From JABLTI01 sp035528035 (GTDB lineage Archaea > Asgardarchaeota > Heimdallarchaeia > JABLTI01): 64,000 nucleotides of DNA. This document shows, piece by piece, positions 16,998 to 26,504 of this stretch. The notes beneath the pieces are model-generated. The model was given only the letters and a program-made list of their open reading frames with translations. It did no database searches and was not told where the DNA came from. Positions within the stretch are counted from its first letter, which is position 1. The number at the start of each line of letters is the position of its first letter. The stretch spans positions 1 through 64,000 of the forward strand of contig DATKZI010000013.1 in NCBI GenBank assembly GCA_035528035.1. The letters run 5' to 3'. The translations under genes were made by a program, and so were the position numbers.

Positions 16998-18524
16998 CTA
17001 AAAATCAATATCGTAAAATTTAGCATATTCTTTCTTAATATAATCCAAGTAATATTTGGGGGAAAGATCATGACCAGTTATTTCTTTGATTAAATCCAAT
17101 GGTTTTAACAAATTACCTTTTTGATGAACATTGTTTATCAACCAATTAATGAGCTTGGACAGGTCGCCTTTTCGCATATCTTCACGCCAAGTAGGTAAAT
17201 CTTGTTCTATTTTCCAGAGAAGTTGTCCATCATAGATATTTCCTAATGCATAATCAGGAAAATAACCAAATGCTCCACCTGGCCAATGAGAATCTTGTAA
17301 TAAACCTTCAGCATCATTTTCGATTGTTACACCTAAATATTCTTTCATTTTTTGGTTCCATATATTGGGGAGGTCAGCAACAGTTATCTTCCCTGCAAAA
17401 AGTTCTTTCTCGATTTCATATCTAACGATAATGTGAAGGGAATAAGTAACGGGATCAGCAAAGATACGTATTTTGGAAGATTTTACTTCATTTAATGCAA
17501 AAACTAGTTGTTTTAAATCTAAATCATCAAAGATATTTTTACCAAGGGCTTTCAATTTAGGTAGATAAAATTCCCAAAATTCTAGACTTCGACCAACAAG
17601 ATTTTCAATAAATCTCGATTGTGATTCATGAATGCCCATCGAACAGTAATACCCTATTGGTTGGTATTTGTTTTTCACAGGAAGATTCTGTTCGTATAAT
17701 CCATGACCACCTTCATGGAGCATCCCATAAAATGAATTGGTAAAATCATTTTCATCATAATGAACTGTTACTCGAACATCGTCATAAAAACCTGTTGTAA
17801 AAGGATGCGCAGTAGGATCAATTCTTCCTGCTTGTAAATCATATTTTATTACACCAGCAACATCATGAGCGATATCCGATTGAATAGATTTTGGGCAATA
17901 TCTTTTTAGGATAGACACATCTGGTTGTTTGGGAGATTTTATACATGCTTGAATTATAGGAATAAGTCCATCTCGTAGTTCAGTAAATAATTTATCAATT
18001 ATTTCTCGATTAAAACCTGGTTCGTTTATATCAAGCAACACATCATAAGGGTCTTTAGTAGGATCAATATAGCTAGCTTGTTTTTTAACCAAGTCAACTA
18101 TTTTACTCAAATGAGGTTTCAATAGATCGAAATTTGATTCTTCTTTCGCTTTTTTCCAGGTTTCATAAGCAAGAGCTGTCTGTTTTGCCAGAGCAGTAAC
18201 CAAGTCTTTTGGTACTTTAGTTTGTTGATCATATTCACGCTGAATTAATTCAATATTTCTTTTTTCCATAGCTGATAAATTTGGGTATTCTTTGTGATTT
18301 TTAATTTCTACAAGTAATTGACCTATTTCAGGATCAGTTTGTCGTTCATGTAGGATTCCACTTAACAAAGCAACTTCTTCAGAACGTTGTTCAAATCCTT
18401 TAGAAGGAATATATGTTTCAAGATCCCAATAAGCAAGAAGGGAGATGTTATTAAGAAGAACGATTTCTTTGTATTTTTCAAGTAATTGGTCATAAAGATC
18501 GATTTTTGAAGTAATTTTTACCAT
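16998..18524 (-). CDS. M32 family metallocarboxypeptidase (Taq carboxypeptidase-like), copy A
   Basis: A 508-residue zinc carboxypeptidase that removes C-terminal residues from peptides in the cytoplasm. The catalytic HEXXH is in FYGMLHEGGHGLYEQNLP, and family signatures HPFTTGFYDDVRVTVHY, MGIHESQSRFIENLVGRS and NDAEGLLQDSHWPGGAFGYF surround it; length matches the family. ATG 18524 is preferred to GTG 18533 because GGTG at 18530-18533 then serves as ribosome binding site. It is the third of three tandem paralogues, with 35 and 61 bp between them on average, probably one transcript. Confidence 0.95.
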   Translation of the reverse strand: MVKITSKIDLYDQLLEKYKEIVLLNNISLLAYWDLETYIPSKGFEQRSEEVALLSGILHERQTDPEIGQLLVEIKNHKEYPNLSAMEKRNIELIQREYDQQTKVPKDLVTALAKQTALAYETWKKAKEESNFDLLKPHLSKIVDLVKKQASYIDPTKDPYDVLLDINEPGFNREIIDKLFTELRDGLIPIIQACIKSPKQPDVSILKRYCPKSIQSDIAHDVAGVIKYDLQAGRIDPTAHPFTTGFYDDVRVTVHYDENDFTNSFYGMLHEGGHGLYEQNLPVKNKYQPIGYYCSMGIHESQSRFIENLVGRSLEFWEFYLPKLKALGKNIFDDLDLKQLVFALNEVKSSKIRIFADPVTYSLHIIVRYEIEKELFAGKITVADLPNIWNQKMKEYLGVTIENDAEGLLQDSHWPGGAFGYFPDYALGNIYDGQLLWKIEQDLPTWREDMRKGDLSKLINWLINNVHQKGNLLKPLDLIKEITGHDLSPKYYLDYIKKEYAKFYDIDF

Positions 18525-18559
18525 ATTATACACCGCTCAATTATTAGAAAAAAAGGTAT

Positions 18560-20080
18560 TTAGAACCCATATAATTTTGAATATTTCTTACGGGTTCTAT
18601 CAATAAAGTATTTTGCAGAAAATTCATTGCCTGAAATTTTTTTGATAAGGTCTAAAGGATCATAGAGACTTCCTAGATTACGAATGTTTTGATTTAGCCA
18701 TTTGAGAATATTCGTTAATTTTCCTGATCGCATCTGTTCATTCATATCAGGTATGTCTTTTTCTAGTGCAGTTAATATTTGGTCATCATAATAACTACCA
18801 AGAGCATAAGTAGGAAAGTACCCAAATAAACCCCAAGCATAATGGGTGTCTTGTAAAATACCTTCAGCATCATTTGTTATATCAATCCCTAAATAATCTT
18901 TCATTTTCTCATTCCATAAACTTGGCAACTCATCAACTGTTACTTTATTATTAAAAAGTTCTTTTTCAAGCTCATATCTTACAATTATATGTAATGAATA
19001 AGTAACTGGTTCCGCTTGAACTCTTATTTTTGATGGTGAAACTTTATTAACAGCATGAATAAAAGCTTCTGGTTGCACATCTTGGAAAATTTTACCTGTT
19101 AATTTCTTTAAATGGGGAAGATAAAATTCTAAAAATTCTGGACTTCGACCAATAATATTTTCTATAAAACGTGCTTGTCCTTCATGCATTGCACTGGAAG
19201 CTCCACTACCAACTGGTTGATATTTAAATTTCGAAGGTAGATTTTGATCATATAAAGCATGTCCTGCTTCATGCATTGTTGCATAAAACATATTTGTAAA
19301 GTTATTCCTACTATATTCAATAGTAAATCTTACATCATCATAGTATCCTGTTGTAAAAGGATGAACAGCAACATCTATTCTTCCACCATTGAAATCATAT
19401 TCTACTAATTTTGCTAGATCATGAGCAATAGTGTTTTGCACCTCAATAGGTACTTCTCTTAAAATGAGACTGTCATCAGGTTGATTTTTTGATTCCACAC
19501 AAGAATTAATTATTGGTATTAAACCAGTCTTTATTTCATCAAATATTTTATCATAAATAGCTTTACTAAAACCATATTCATATCTTTCGAGTAAAACATC
19601 ATATGGATCCTTTTCTGGATCAAGATAAGCTGCTTCTTGTTTCTTTAAATCAATCATTTTTTCCAAATCATTTCTAAAGATAGAGTAGTCAGCCTTTGAC
19701 TTTGCTTCTTTCCACTTTTGGGTGCTAATTGCACTGTGTTTTGATAATTCTTGAGCAAAACTCGTAGGAATTTTAGTTTCTTTGTCATAATCTCTCTGAA
19801 TCAAAACAATATTTCTTTGCTCAAAATCCTTTAGTTTATCGAAATTAGGATGTGCTTTTATTTCTTTCAATAGATTACCAATCTTTGGATCAGTAACACG
19901 ATCGTGTATTAATCCGCTTAATAGTGCCAATTCTTCTGCTCTTTGCTCTGAGGCTTTTTTGGGCATCATAACTTCATAGTCCCAAAATACGAGACCGTTA
20001 ACATTACCTAGAATAGTATTTTCCTTGTAAATAGATAAAAGCTCTGTATAAAGGTCAATTTCCTTCGTGATTTTACTCAA
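18560..20080 (-). CDS. M32 family metallocarboxypeptidase, copy B
   Basis: A 506-residue paralogue with zinc motif FYATMHEAGHALYDQ, HPFTTGYYDDVRFTIEY, SAMHEGQARFIENIIGRS and NDAEGILQDTHYAWGLFGYF. TTG at 20080 is chosen because AGGTGA lies eight bases upstream and the N-terminus then aligns with copy A (SKITKEIDLY versus VKITSKIDLY); the in-frame GTG at 20098 would add six unmatched residues. All catalytic residues remain, so it should be active. The residue differences near the substrate-binding HES/HEG/HEA segment suggest diverged specificity from its neighbours. Confidence 0.94.
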   Translation of the reverse strand: MSKITKEIDLYTELLSIYKENTILGNVNGLVFWDYEVMMPKKASEQRAEELALLSGLIHDRVTDPKIGNLLKEIKAHPNFDKLKDFEQRNIVLIQRDYDKETKIPTSFAQELSKHSAISTQKWKEAKSKADYSIFRNDLEKMIDLKKQEAAYLDPEKDPYDVLLERYEYGFSKAIYDKIFDEIKTGLIPIINSCVESKNQPDDSLILREVPIEVQNTIAHDLAKLVEYDFNGGRIDVAVHPFTTGYYDDVRFTIEYSRNNFTNMFYATMHEAGHALYDQNLPSKFKYQPVGSGASSAMHEGQARFIENIIGRSPEFLEFYLPHLKKLTGKIFQDVQPEAFIHAVNKVSPSKIRVQAEPVTYSLHIIVRYELEKELFNNKVTVDELPSLWNEKMKDYLGIDITNDAEGILQDTHYAWGLFGYFPTYALGSYYDDQILTALEKDIPDMNEQMRSGKLTNILKWLNQNIRNLGSLYDPLDLIKKISGNEFSAKYFIDRTRKKYSKLYGF

Positions 20081-20159
20081 AAGTATTTCACCTAGCACTA
20101 GTTATTTTTACTGAATTTTAAGTATTTCATTTAGATTGGTACTATTTCTTAAATGAATT

Positions 20160-21674
20160 TTATAGGTCATATAATTGTGTATATTTATTTTTTAAATATT
20201 CAAGAAAATATTTTGATGAAACCTCTTTGCCTGTTACTCTTTTCATTAGTTCAGAGGAATCATAGAGACAACCGTTTTGATAGACATTCTTTTTTAACCA
20301 ATTAATAATTGAGATTATTTTTCCTTCCTTGATAGATTCTTTCCAATCTTGAAGTTCCTGAGTCATTTTCCAAAAAAGTTGCCCATCATAAATATTACCA
20401 AAAGCAAAATTAGGAAAGTAACCAAATGCTGCATAAGGCCAATGCATATCTTGAAGCACCCCTTCAGCATCATTACAAATATTGATGTTAAAATACTCGT
20501 CCATTTTTTGATTCCATACAACGGGTAGCTCAGCAACAGTGATCTTATCATCAAATAATGCTCTTTCAATGTCCATTCGGAAGATTAAATGAAGAGTATA
20601 TGTTACTTCATCAGCTTCTACTCTATACTTAGATGGTTGAACATAATTAACTGCATGAATAAATTTGTCAAGTTTTGTATCAGAATAAATATTACCAGTT
20701 AATCTTTGAAATTGTGGAAAATAAAATTCCCAAAAAGCATCACTTCTGCCAATAATATTTTCAACAAATCTAGCCATTGCTTCATGCATTCCACCTGAAC
20801 TAGCTGTACCTATCGGTTGATATTTGTACTCTGAAGGATAATTTTGACCATAAAGTGCATGACCAATTTCATGCATTACAGAATAGAATGATTGAGTGAA
20901 ATTATTTTCATCGTATCGGGTTGTTATTCTAGTATCATCATAGTAAGTATAAGTTATTGGATGTACAGAAGTATCAATTCTACCGTTTGTATAGCCGAGT
21001 ACTGCAGCTTGATCTAAAGCAATTTGGAATTGAATATCTTTTGAACAAAATCTATTAATTAAAGTCAAATCAGGTTGACTCGAAGAATTAATACACGCAG
21101 AAACTAGTGGAACTAATCCCTTTTTTAATTCATTAAAGCTATCTTTTAGTTTCTGTAAGGTTAATCCAGGTTCTTGTAGATCCATTAAAACTTCAAGTGG
21201 GTTTTTATCAGGATTTAAATAATGAGCTCTATCCTTTACTATTTCGATTAATTTTTCTTGTTCGTTTTCATAGAATTTAAAATCAGCTTTTTTGCGAGCT
21301 ATTTGCCATTTTTCATATGTAATTGCTTTTTGTTTTGTGAAAGCTTTTTCGATGTGTTCTGGTACTTTTGTATACTTGTCATATTCCCTTTTAATTAACA
21401 GGACATTACGTTGCTTAGCGTAATCTAAATCAGTAAAATACTTGTGCTCAGTGACCTCCTCCAAGAGTTCTCCTATTGCTGAACTCGTTTTTCTTTTATG
21501 AATAAACTCTGCCATCAATTCCAATTGCTTTGACTTTTGGGTAATTGCAATTTTGGGCATAAAGGTATCTACATCCCAATTTAGGGTACTACTTATAGTT
21601 TCAAGAACAATAATTTCCTCATAAACAGCAAGAAGTTTTTCATAAAAGGTAAACAAATTCTTAATGGGATCCAT
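20160..21674 (-). CDS. M32 family metallocarboxypeptidase, copy C
   Basis: First gene of the M32 triplet, 504 residues. The zinc site is FYSVMHEIGHALYGQNYP, with HPITYTYYDDTRITTRY (TY replacing the TG of copies A and B), GGMHEAMARFVENIIGRS and NDAEGVLQDMHWPYAAFGYF. It is the most divergent of the three but keeps HEXXH and the downstream Glu-containing segment, so it should be catalytic. Three adjacent M32 genes imply expansion for peptide catabolism, which fits the IorAB pathway for aromatic amino-acid fermentation nearby; that link is inference. Confidence 0.94.
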   Translation of the reverse strand: MDPIKNLFTFYEKLLAVYEEIIVLETISSTLNWDVDTFMPKIAITQKSKQLELMAEFIHKRKTSSAIGELLEEVTEHKYFTDLDYAKQRNVLLIKREYDKYTKVPEHIEKAFTKQKAITYEKWQIARKKADFKFYENEQEKLIEIVKDRAHYLNPDKNPLEVLMDLQEPGLTLQKLKDSFNELKKGLVPLVSACINSSSQPDLTLINRFCSKDIQFQIALDQAAVLGYTNGRIDTSVHPITYTYYDDTRITTRYDENNFTQSFYSVMHEIGHALYGQNYPSEYKYQPIGTASSGGMHEAMARFVENIIGRSDAFWEFYFPQFQRLTGNIYSDTKLDKFIHAVNYVQPSKYRVEADEVTYTLHLIFRMDIERALFDDKITVAELPVVWNQKMDEYFNINICNDAEGVLQDMHWPYAAFGYFPNFAFGNIYDGQLFWKMTQELQDWKESIKEGKIISIINWLKKNVYQNGCLYDSSELMKRVTGKEVSSKYFLEYLKNKYTQLYDL

Positions 21675-21792
21675 AAATCATTCACAATTGAAAGAATGAA
21701 TATATGTAAAAAAACATTCTTAAAATTCTACTAAACTAAATGCGTATATACCCAATAATCACTTGGATGAAACCAAAGGTAAGTGATGAACC

Positions 21793-22164
21793 TTGGCTCC
21801 AGAAGCAACCGATGCACCAATGGATCATATAGAAAAAACCAGTAAGGCAACAAGAGAAGTCATATTAATCAAATTTCTCGAGAAACAAGCTTATACTAAA
21901 GGAAAAGCTATCTTAAAAAAGGATCTGAACTTATTTGGTGTGGAAGAATTTGCTTTTAATGAATTATTGGAAGAACAAGCAATTTTAGAAAGCACAAAAG
22001 ATGATCAAACTTACTACTACTTGTGTGAAGAATTTAAGCCACAAAAAAATTATAGAAAAGAAGTAGTAATGGGATTCAGTATCCCATTACTTATTTTTCT
22101 TATAACATTGATTCTTTTTGGTTTTGGTGCGATCATCTATCATATAATTACTAGTTTTCTTTGA
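21793..22164 (+). CDS. Small C-terminally membrane-anchored protein
   Basis: A 123-residue protein of unknown function. Residues 20-75 look like a small winged-helix-type domain (VILIKFLEKQAYTKGKAIL, then FGVEEFAFNELLEEQAIL), and residues 92-118 form one strongly hydrophobic helix near the C-terminus. The cytosolic N-terminal domain would thus be tethered to the membrane. The start is TTG at 21793, or ATG at 21820; no clear ribosome binding site decides between them. It converges with the HEAT-type membrane protein, their stops lying two bases apart. Confidence 0.55.
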   Translation: MAPEATDAPMDHIEKTSKATREVILIKFLEKQAYTKGKAILKKDLNLFGVEEFAFNELLEEQAILESTKDDQTYYYLCEEFKPQKNYRKEVVMGFSIPLLIFLITLILFGFGAIIYHIITSFL

Positions 22165-22165
22165 G

Positions 22166-23209
22166 CTAATGTACTTGTAAAACATATCTCTTGTCAATGC
22201 CATTTTTAACAGAGATAAGATCTAAGGCTACAACAGCTTTGTTTTGAATGATAGGTTTGCTGGTTTGAGCCATAGTAATTAACGAAGAAATTGATTCAGG
22301 AGCACCAATATCACCTAATGCTGAGATTCCAATTCCTTTAGTTGCACGTAAGAAACCAAAATTACTCTTATTTATTAAAGTAATTAGATCATAGAAATTC
22401 TTCTGTTCTATATATTGTTTTATTTTATTAATTCGAACGAAGGTCACTGAGATGATTATTACATATTCAATAATAATGAGCATTAAACCCATAAAAACAA
22501 TTAAGATCGTTGGATTAGTAAAATCTACTGCGCCACTTAACAAACCATATTGAGTAAGGATTAAGACGAAGATAAAAACAAAAATGAACAAGCTTGCAAG
22601 AGAATTGCTAATAGTAAATTTAATAGTGGATTTTTCCAATTCAAAAAGGGAAATATAGTTGCCTTCGCGATCCTTATAGGGATCTAATTGAGCTTTAGAA
22701 GGAATACCTTTATCGGTGTAAAAAGTAATTTTTCGATTAATTTCTGCAAGAGCTTGAGTTACTAATTGTTTGTGTTTGCAGCTAGGGTCTTGAACCATAA
22801 ATGATAAAGGTTCGATAGCCTCCTTAGGAGCAAGATCAGCTAAAGCAGCAATAGCAAGAATTTTACGACCAAAACCACGACGGTCTTGAAAGGAATTTTT
22901 TTGGGAAATATAAATCAATTGTTCTATTTTACGACCATTTCGAATAGAGTCAATAAGAAGAAGATTACCGTAGAATAAATTGGTAAATATATTAAGTATA
23001 ACACTTGTAATTGAAAAACCAAGTCCAATTGACAAACCAATATAAAAGAAATAGAAGGGAAGTAAAGTAACTGAAAAGGATAGAAGAAGAATCCCAATAG
23101 AACTAATACCTATAAGAACCCAATAAATAATACGCTGAGTATTAACTTTTAAATGCATTTTTTGCCATAAAGTGTTCTCTTCAAGATCAAGGATATTTAC
23201 TTCATTCAT
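22166..23209 (-). CDS. Membrane protein with HEAT-like repeats
   Basis: A 347-residue protein with four predicted membrane helices in two hairpins (about residues 27-75 and 190-250). Soluble HEAT/PBS-lyase-type helical repeats follow each hairpin: ILAIAALADLAPKEAIEPL and GISALGDIGAPESISSLITM, with ALGDIG-type turns. Such repeats generally bind proteins, so it may be a membrane scaffold. GGGAG eight bases before ATG 23209 makes that start preferable to ATG 23224. No enzymatic motif is present. Confidence 0.65.
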   Translation of the reverse strand: MNEVNILDLEENTLWQKMHLKVNTQRIIYWVLIGISSIGILLLSFSVTLLPFYFFYIGLSIGLGFSITSVILNIFTNLFYGNLLLIDSIRNGRKIEQLIYISQKNSFQDRRGFGRKILAIAALADLAPKEAIEPLSFMVQDPSCKHKQLVTQALAEINRKITFYTDKGIPSKAQLDPYKDREGNYISLFELEKSTIKFTISNSLASLFIFVFIFVLILTQYGLLSGAVDFTNPTILIVFMGLMLIIIEYVIIISVTFVRINKIKQYIEQKNFYDLITLINKSNFGFLRATKGIGISALGDIGAPESISSLITMAQTSKPIIQNKAVVALDLISVKNGIDKRYVLQVH

Positions 23210-23344
23210 AAGAAAAACTCCCATTTAAGTAAAAAGCAAATAATAATGGAGCAATATAACTATTTTGTTCAAATGAAAAAAGAAAAAGAAATCTGCTAAT
23301 TAAACGAAAGATTCAAAAAGAAAGAAAAAAGGATTTTTTCTAAT

Positions 23345-23450
23345 GGAAAGGTGATCTAGCTCGGTATGATGCCTGCCTTACTTAGCTACTAGCTATTTAG
23401 GCTGTGCTTAAGACAGCAGGATGTCACGTGTTCAAATCACGTCCTTTCCA
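23345..23450 (+). tRNA. tRNA-Val (anticodon UAC) with a 32-nt intron at 37/38
   Basis: Acceptor stem GGAAAGG (23345-23351) pairs fully with CCTTTCC (23443-23449); discriminator A is 23450 and CCA follows in the genome (23451-23453). The D-arm TGATCTAGCTCGGTATGATG has the archaeal tRNA-Val look. Anticodon stem CCTGC (23372-23376) pairs with GCAGG (23416-23420), and the T-arm is ACGTG-TTCAAAT-CACGT. The anticodon loop is split: CTTA (32-35) pairs with TAAG before the 3' site and three-base bulges CTT and ACA complete a canonical bulge-helix-bulge, so splicing removes 23383-23414 and gives anticodon UAC. Position 37 would be U, which is unusual. Confidence 0.93.
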
Positions 23451-23547
23451 CCATTTTCTTCTTTTTCCTTTTGTCATTTTTTGTTCTATCTAAATCCTTT
23501 TGAATTAAAAAATAACACTCCCGTTTATTATTCTAGGAGATAGTTAT

Positions 23548-24969
23548 ACGCCTGATACCGAAGACCAATTACCTTTAAATCCAGTAACTATTCGTGAAGA
23601 GTTAGCTATAACTACCATCTTAGATACTGCTGTTCTTAATCCTGACAAGCCTTTAGACTCTGAGGGTGAACCTTTCTTACCTGATGATTCTGATGATCAA
23701 GTTGTTGAACGCAAAAAAGATCTTTTTTGGGCTATTAGTATCTTCAACTCTACTGCTCAGAAATTCTATGGTGATTATTTCTCCCCTTTTGCAGCAAAAA
23801 TTGGTGTTGCTGGTTGGTTAATGGGCTTCCTCACTTCTATTCGCAATTTATTTAGTTCTCTCTTCCAAGGCCTTTTTGGTCGTCTTAGTGATAAAATTGG
23901 TCGTAAAACCTTTATGATCATCTCTCTTAGCTTAAGCTTTGTTATTACTTTTTTGCTTATTTTCTTTGGAACTCAGAATATGGTTATTTTAGCATCTGTT
24001 TTTCAATCGATTGCTATTTGTGCGTTCACTCCCTCTTGGAATGCTGCAATTGGTGATGTCACTCGAGTGAAAAATCGTGGCACTTTTATGGGGAAAATTT
24101 CTGCTGCTGGTCAAGTAGTTTCCGTTAGTTTTACTTTATTTACTGCAGCAATGTTTTTCCTTGCAGAACGTTTTGAAGGAAGAGTAATTTGGGGTTGGAC
24201 TGTTTATCTTTCTTGGGAAACCCAATACAAAATTGCTTTTGCAGCTTCAGCTGTTAGTTATATCATTGCTTTGGGACTTATTTTAGCCTTTAAAGAAACC
24301 CATAAGGTTTCTGAATTATTAATCTCAGAAGAAAAACTTGACTTTTTTGAACCTTTCAAGAATTCCACTTTTAAGAAATTCTTACTGATACACATTGTTT
24401 ATTCAGTTGTTATGTCTTCTGTCTGGCCCTTAATGCCTTTCATTCAAATAAACATCATTGATATGAAATTCTATCAGATAGCTATTGCTTCTGCAACCTT
24501 TGCAATTTGTATGGGATTTTTCCAATGGGTTGGTGGTAGATTGGCAGATAAAATCGGTCGCAAGAAAGTAATCATCATTGGTGCAGCAATCCTTGTTTTT
24601 TTCCCTATCAGTTATACCCCTGCAGTCATCTTTGGTCGTTGGGAATTCAGTATTTTAGCTAATCTAGTTGCTGGAACGGGTTCAGGTTTCTTTTATACTA
24701 CAATTAATATCTATATTCTTGATCTCTCTAAAAGAAATTCAATGGGAGCCTTTGCTGGTTGGAAAGAAGCTTTAACTGGTATAGCAACTTTCATAGGTTC
24801 TCTTTCAGGCGGTTTTATTATTGATGCCTTAACTAGAAATTATGGACTAATTATCATGGGTATCAGCATGACTATAGGGGTGACTGTTCTTCGAGGATTA
24901 GCTCTAATTGGTTATTTCTTTGTCAAAGATAATTTTGCTAATAATCTGAAATTAAACAATAAACATTGA
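23548..24969 (+). CDS. MFS transporter, DHA1-like (tandem copy 1, start codon unclear)
   Basis: A twelve-helix major facilitator, probably a drug- or metabolite:proton antiporter in the membrane. MFS motif A occurs in both halves: GRLSDKIGRKT after helix 2 and GGRLADKIGRKK after helix 8. A start at ATG 23821 would remove helix 1 (LFWAISIFNSTAQ); the frame stays open and paralogue-like back to a TAA at 23506, yet contains no ATG, GTG or TTG. AGGAG at 23535-23539 followed after eight bases by in-frame ACG 23548 is duplicated in the next gene, so I place the start there tentatively; ATT at 23527/23530 is another option. The gene could instead be start-impaired. Confidence 0.8.
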   Translation, partial: TPDTEDQLPLNPVTIREELAITTILDTAVLNPDKPLDSEGEPFLPDDSDDQVVERKKDLFWAISIFNSTAQKFYGDYFSPFAAKIGVAGWLMGFLTSIRNLFSSLFQGLFGRLSDKIGRKTFMIISLSLSFVITFLLIFFGTQNMVILASVFQSIAICAFTPSWNAAIGDVTRVKNRGTFMGKISAAGQVVSVSFTLFTAAMFFLAERFEGRVIWGWTVYLSWETQYKIAFAASAVSYIIALGLILAFKETHKVSELLISEEKLDFFEPFKNSTFKKFLLIHIVYSVVMSSVWPLMPFIQINIIDMKFYQIAIASATFAICMGFFQWVGGRLADKIGRKKVIIIGAAILVFFPISYTPAVIFGRWEFSILANLVAGTGSGFFYTTINIYILDLSKRNSMGAFAGWKEALTGIATFIGSLSGGFIIDALTRNYGLIIMGISMTIGVTVLRGLALIGYFFVKDNFANNLKLNNKH

Positions 24970-25059
24970 ATCAATTCATTAGTTGTATTTCTATTTTCTT
25001 TCCTTTTACTAGCATACATACAAATCCTTTTTTAGAATCAAAATGACTTAATTGTTGTT

Positions 25060-26427
25060 TTGTTAACAGGAGATAGTCAGACGACTGAATCAGATTCTGA
25101 ATTACTTGAAGAAGAGTCATCCATTCAGCACGAAAATTCCGAGCTTGATTTGAAAGGAAATAAGAAGGGACTTTTCTGGTCAATAGCTATTTTTAGTATG
25201 TCTGCTCAAAATCTCTTTGCTCAATTTTTTTCAGTCTATGCTCGAAAAGTAGGTGTTACTGCTAAAACCCTTGGTTTCTTAACTTCTATAACTAATTTGT
25301 TAACAGGACTTTTTCAAGGATCTATAGGTCGTTTGTCAGACAAATTAGGAAGGAAATTTATCCTTGTTTTTGGCTTTCTCTTAAGTATCGTTATTCCTAT
25401 TCCCCTTATTTTCTATCATAATACTGTTTTGTTAATCTTTGTTTCTCTTATCCAAGCATTTTCTGTTAGTGTTATAATTCCAACTTGGAATGCTATTGCT
25501 GGTGATGTTACAAAACCAAGTTTTCGAGCAACATTTATTGGTCGAATTGCTTCTATTGGTAGAATTGTTTCAGTAGCAATCACACTTACTGTTGCAGGAT
25601 TTTTCGCTTTAATTGATTCGAAATTTAATAGTATGATCGTTATTGGAGGGATTGGGTATACAATAACTTGGGAATTTCAATATGGTTTCTCTTTTGGTTT
25701 CTCTTCCTTTAATGCTCTTCTTTGTCTCATTTGTGTCTTATTTATGAAAGAAACTCACATCATTACTGAAAAGAAGAACAATAAAATTCCCAAAATGTGG
25801 ATTTCACTTAAGGATAGAACTTTTGTTAAATTTATGATAATCAATTCTTTCTTTGGTATAACCATGTCCTTAATTTGGCCTCTGAATCCTATTATTATGA
25901 CCGATATAATGAATCTTGATTTTTCTCAAGTAGCATTATTAACTTCTTCCTTTGCTGTTTTTGTAGGTTTTACAACAATTTTTGGTGGAAAAATTTGTGA
26001 TCGAATTGGTCGCAAACCACTCATTATCCTTTCCACAGCAATTTTGGTATTGTTTCCTGTTAGTATCATTCCAGCAATAGTTACAGGGCAATGGCTTGTT
26101 CTATTATTATCACGATTTGTTGGTGGTGTAGGAACAGGACTAAGTATTGTAGCAATGAATGCTTACACTCTCGATCTAGCGCCAGGTAATTTAATGGGTG
26201 CTTACTCTGGTGTGAGAGAAATGTTCTATGGAATTGCTACGTTTACCGGTTCGCTTTCTGCAGGATTTATCATCGATGCATTACAATTCCATTATAATTT
26301 GAATACTGTAGTTATTGCTATGGCAATAGGAGTAACCATTGTAAGATTACTAGCTGGCTCGGGGTTTCTTTTTATTACAGAAAGTTTGGTTTCAAAAAAA
26401 ACTTCAAAAATAAACTCTAAACAATGA
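25060..26427 (+). CDS. MFS transporter, DHA1-like (tandem copy 2)
   Basis: A 455-residue, twelve-helix major facilitator closely related to its three neighbours. It has an acidic cytosolic N-terminus (about 45 residues), helix 1 from GLFWSIAIFS, motif A GRLSDKLGRKF and its C-half equivalent GGKICDRIGRKP, and the conserved LDLAPGNLMGAYSGVREMF segment before helix 11. The start is TTG 25060; AGGAG at 25068-25072 with in-frame ACG at 25081 lies slightly downstream, repeating the arrangement of copy 1. The substrate cannot be predicted. Confidence 0.88.
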   Translation: MLTGDSQTTESDSELLEEESSIQHENSELDLKGNKKGLFWSIAIFSMSAQNLFAQFFSVYARKVGVTAKTLGFLTSITNLLTGLFQGSIGRLSDKLGRKFILVFGFLLSIVIPIPLIFYHNTVLLIFVSLIQAFSVSVIIPTWNAIAGDVTKPSFRATFIGRIASIGRIVSVAITLTVAGFFALIDSKFNSMIVIGGIGYTITWEFQYGFSFGFSSFNALLCLICVLFMKETHIITEKKNNKIPKMWISLKDRTFVKFMIINSFFGITMSLIWPLNPIIMTDIMNLDFSQVALLTSSFAVFVGFTTIFGGKICDRIGRKPLIILSTAILVLFPVSIIPAIVTGQWLVLLLSRFVGGVGTGLSIVAMNAYTLDLAPGNLMGAYSGVREMFYGIATFTGSLSAGFIIDALQFHYNLNTVVIAMAIGVTIVRLLAGSGFLFITESLVSKKTSKINSKQ

Positions 26428-26504
26428 ATAAACAATCAAATTTATCTAATGTAAACATAATTCTTTTTTATTATGATTTACCACAATGATAAGATTAGGA
26501 GTGC

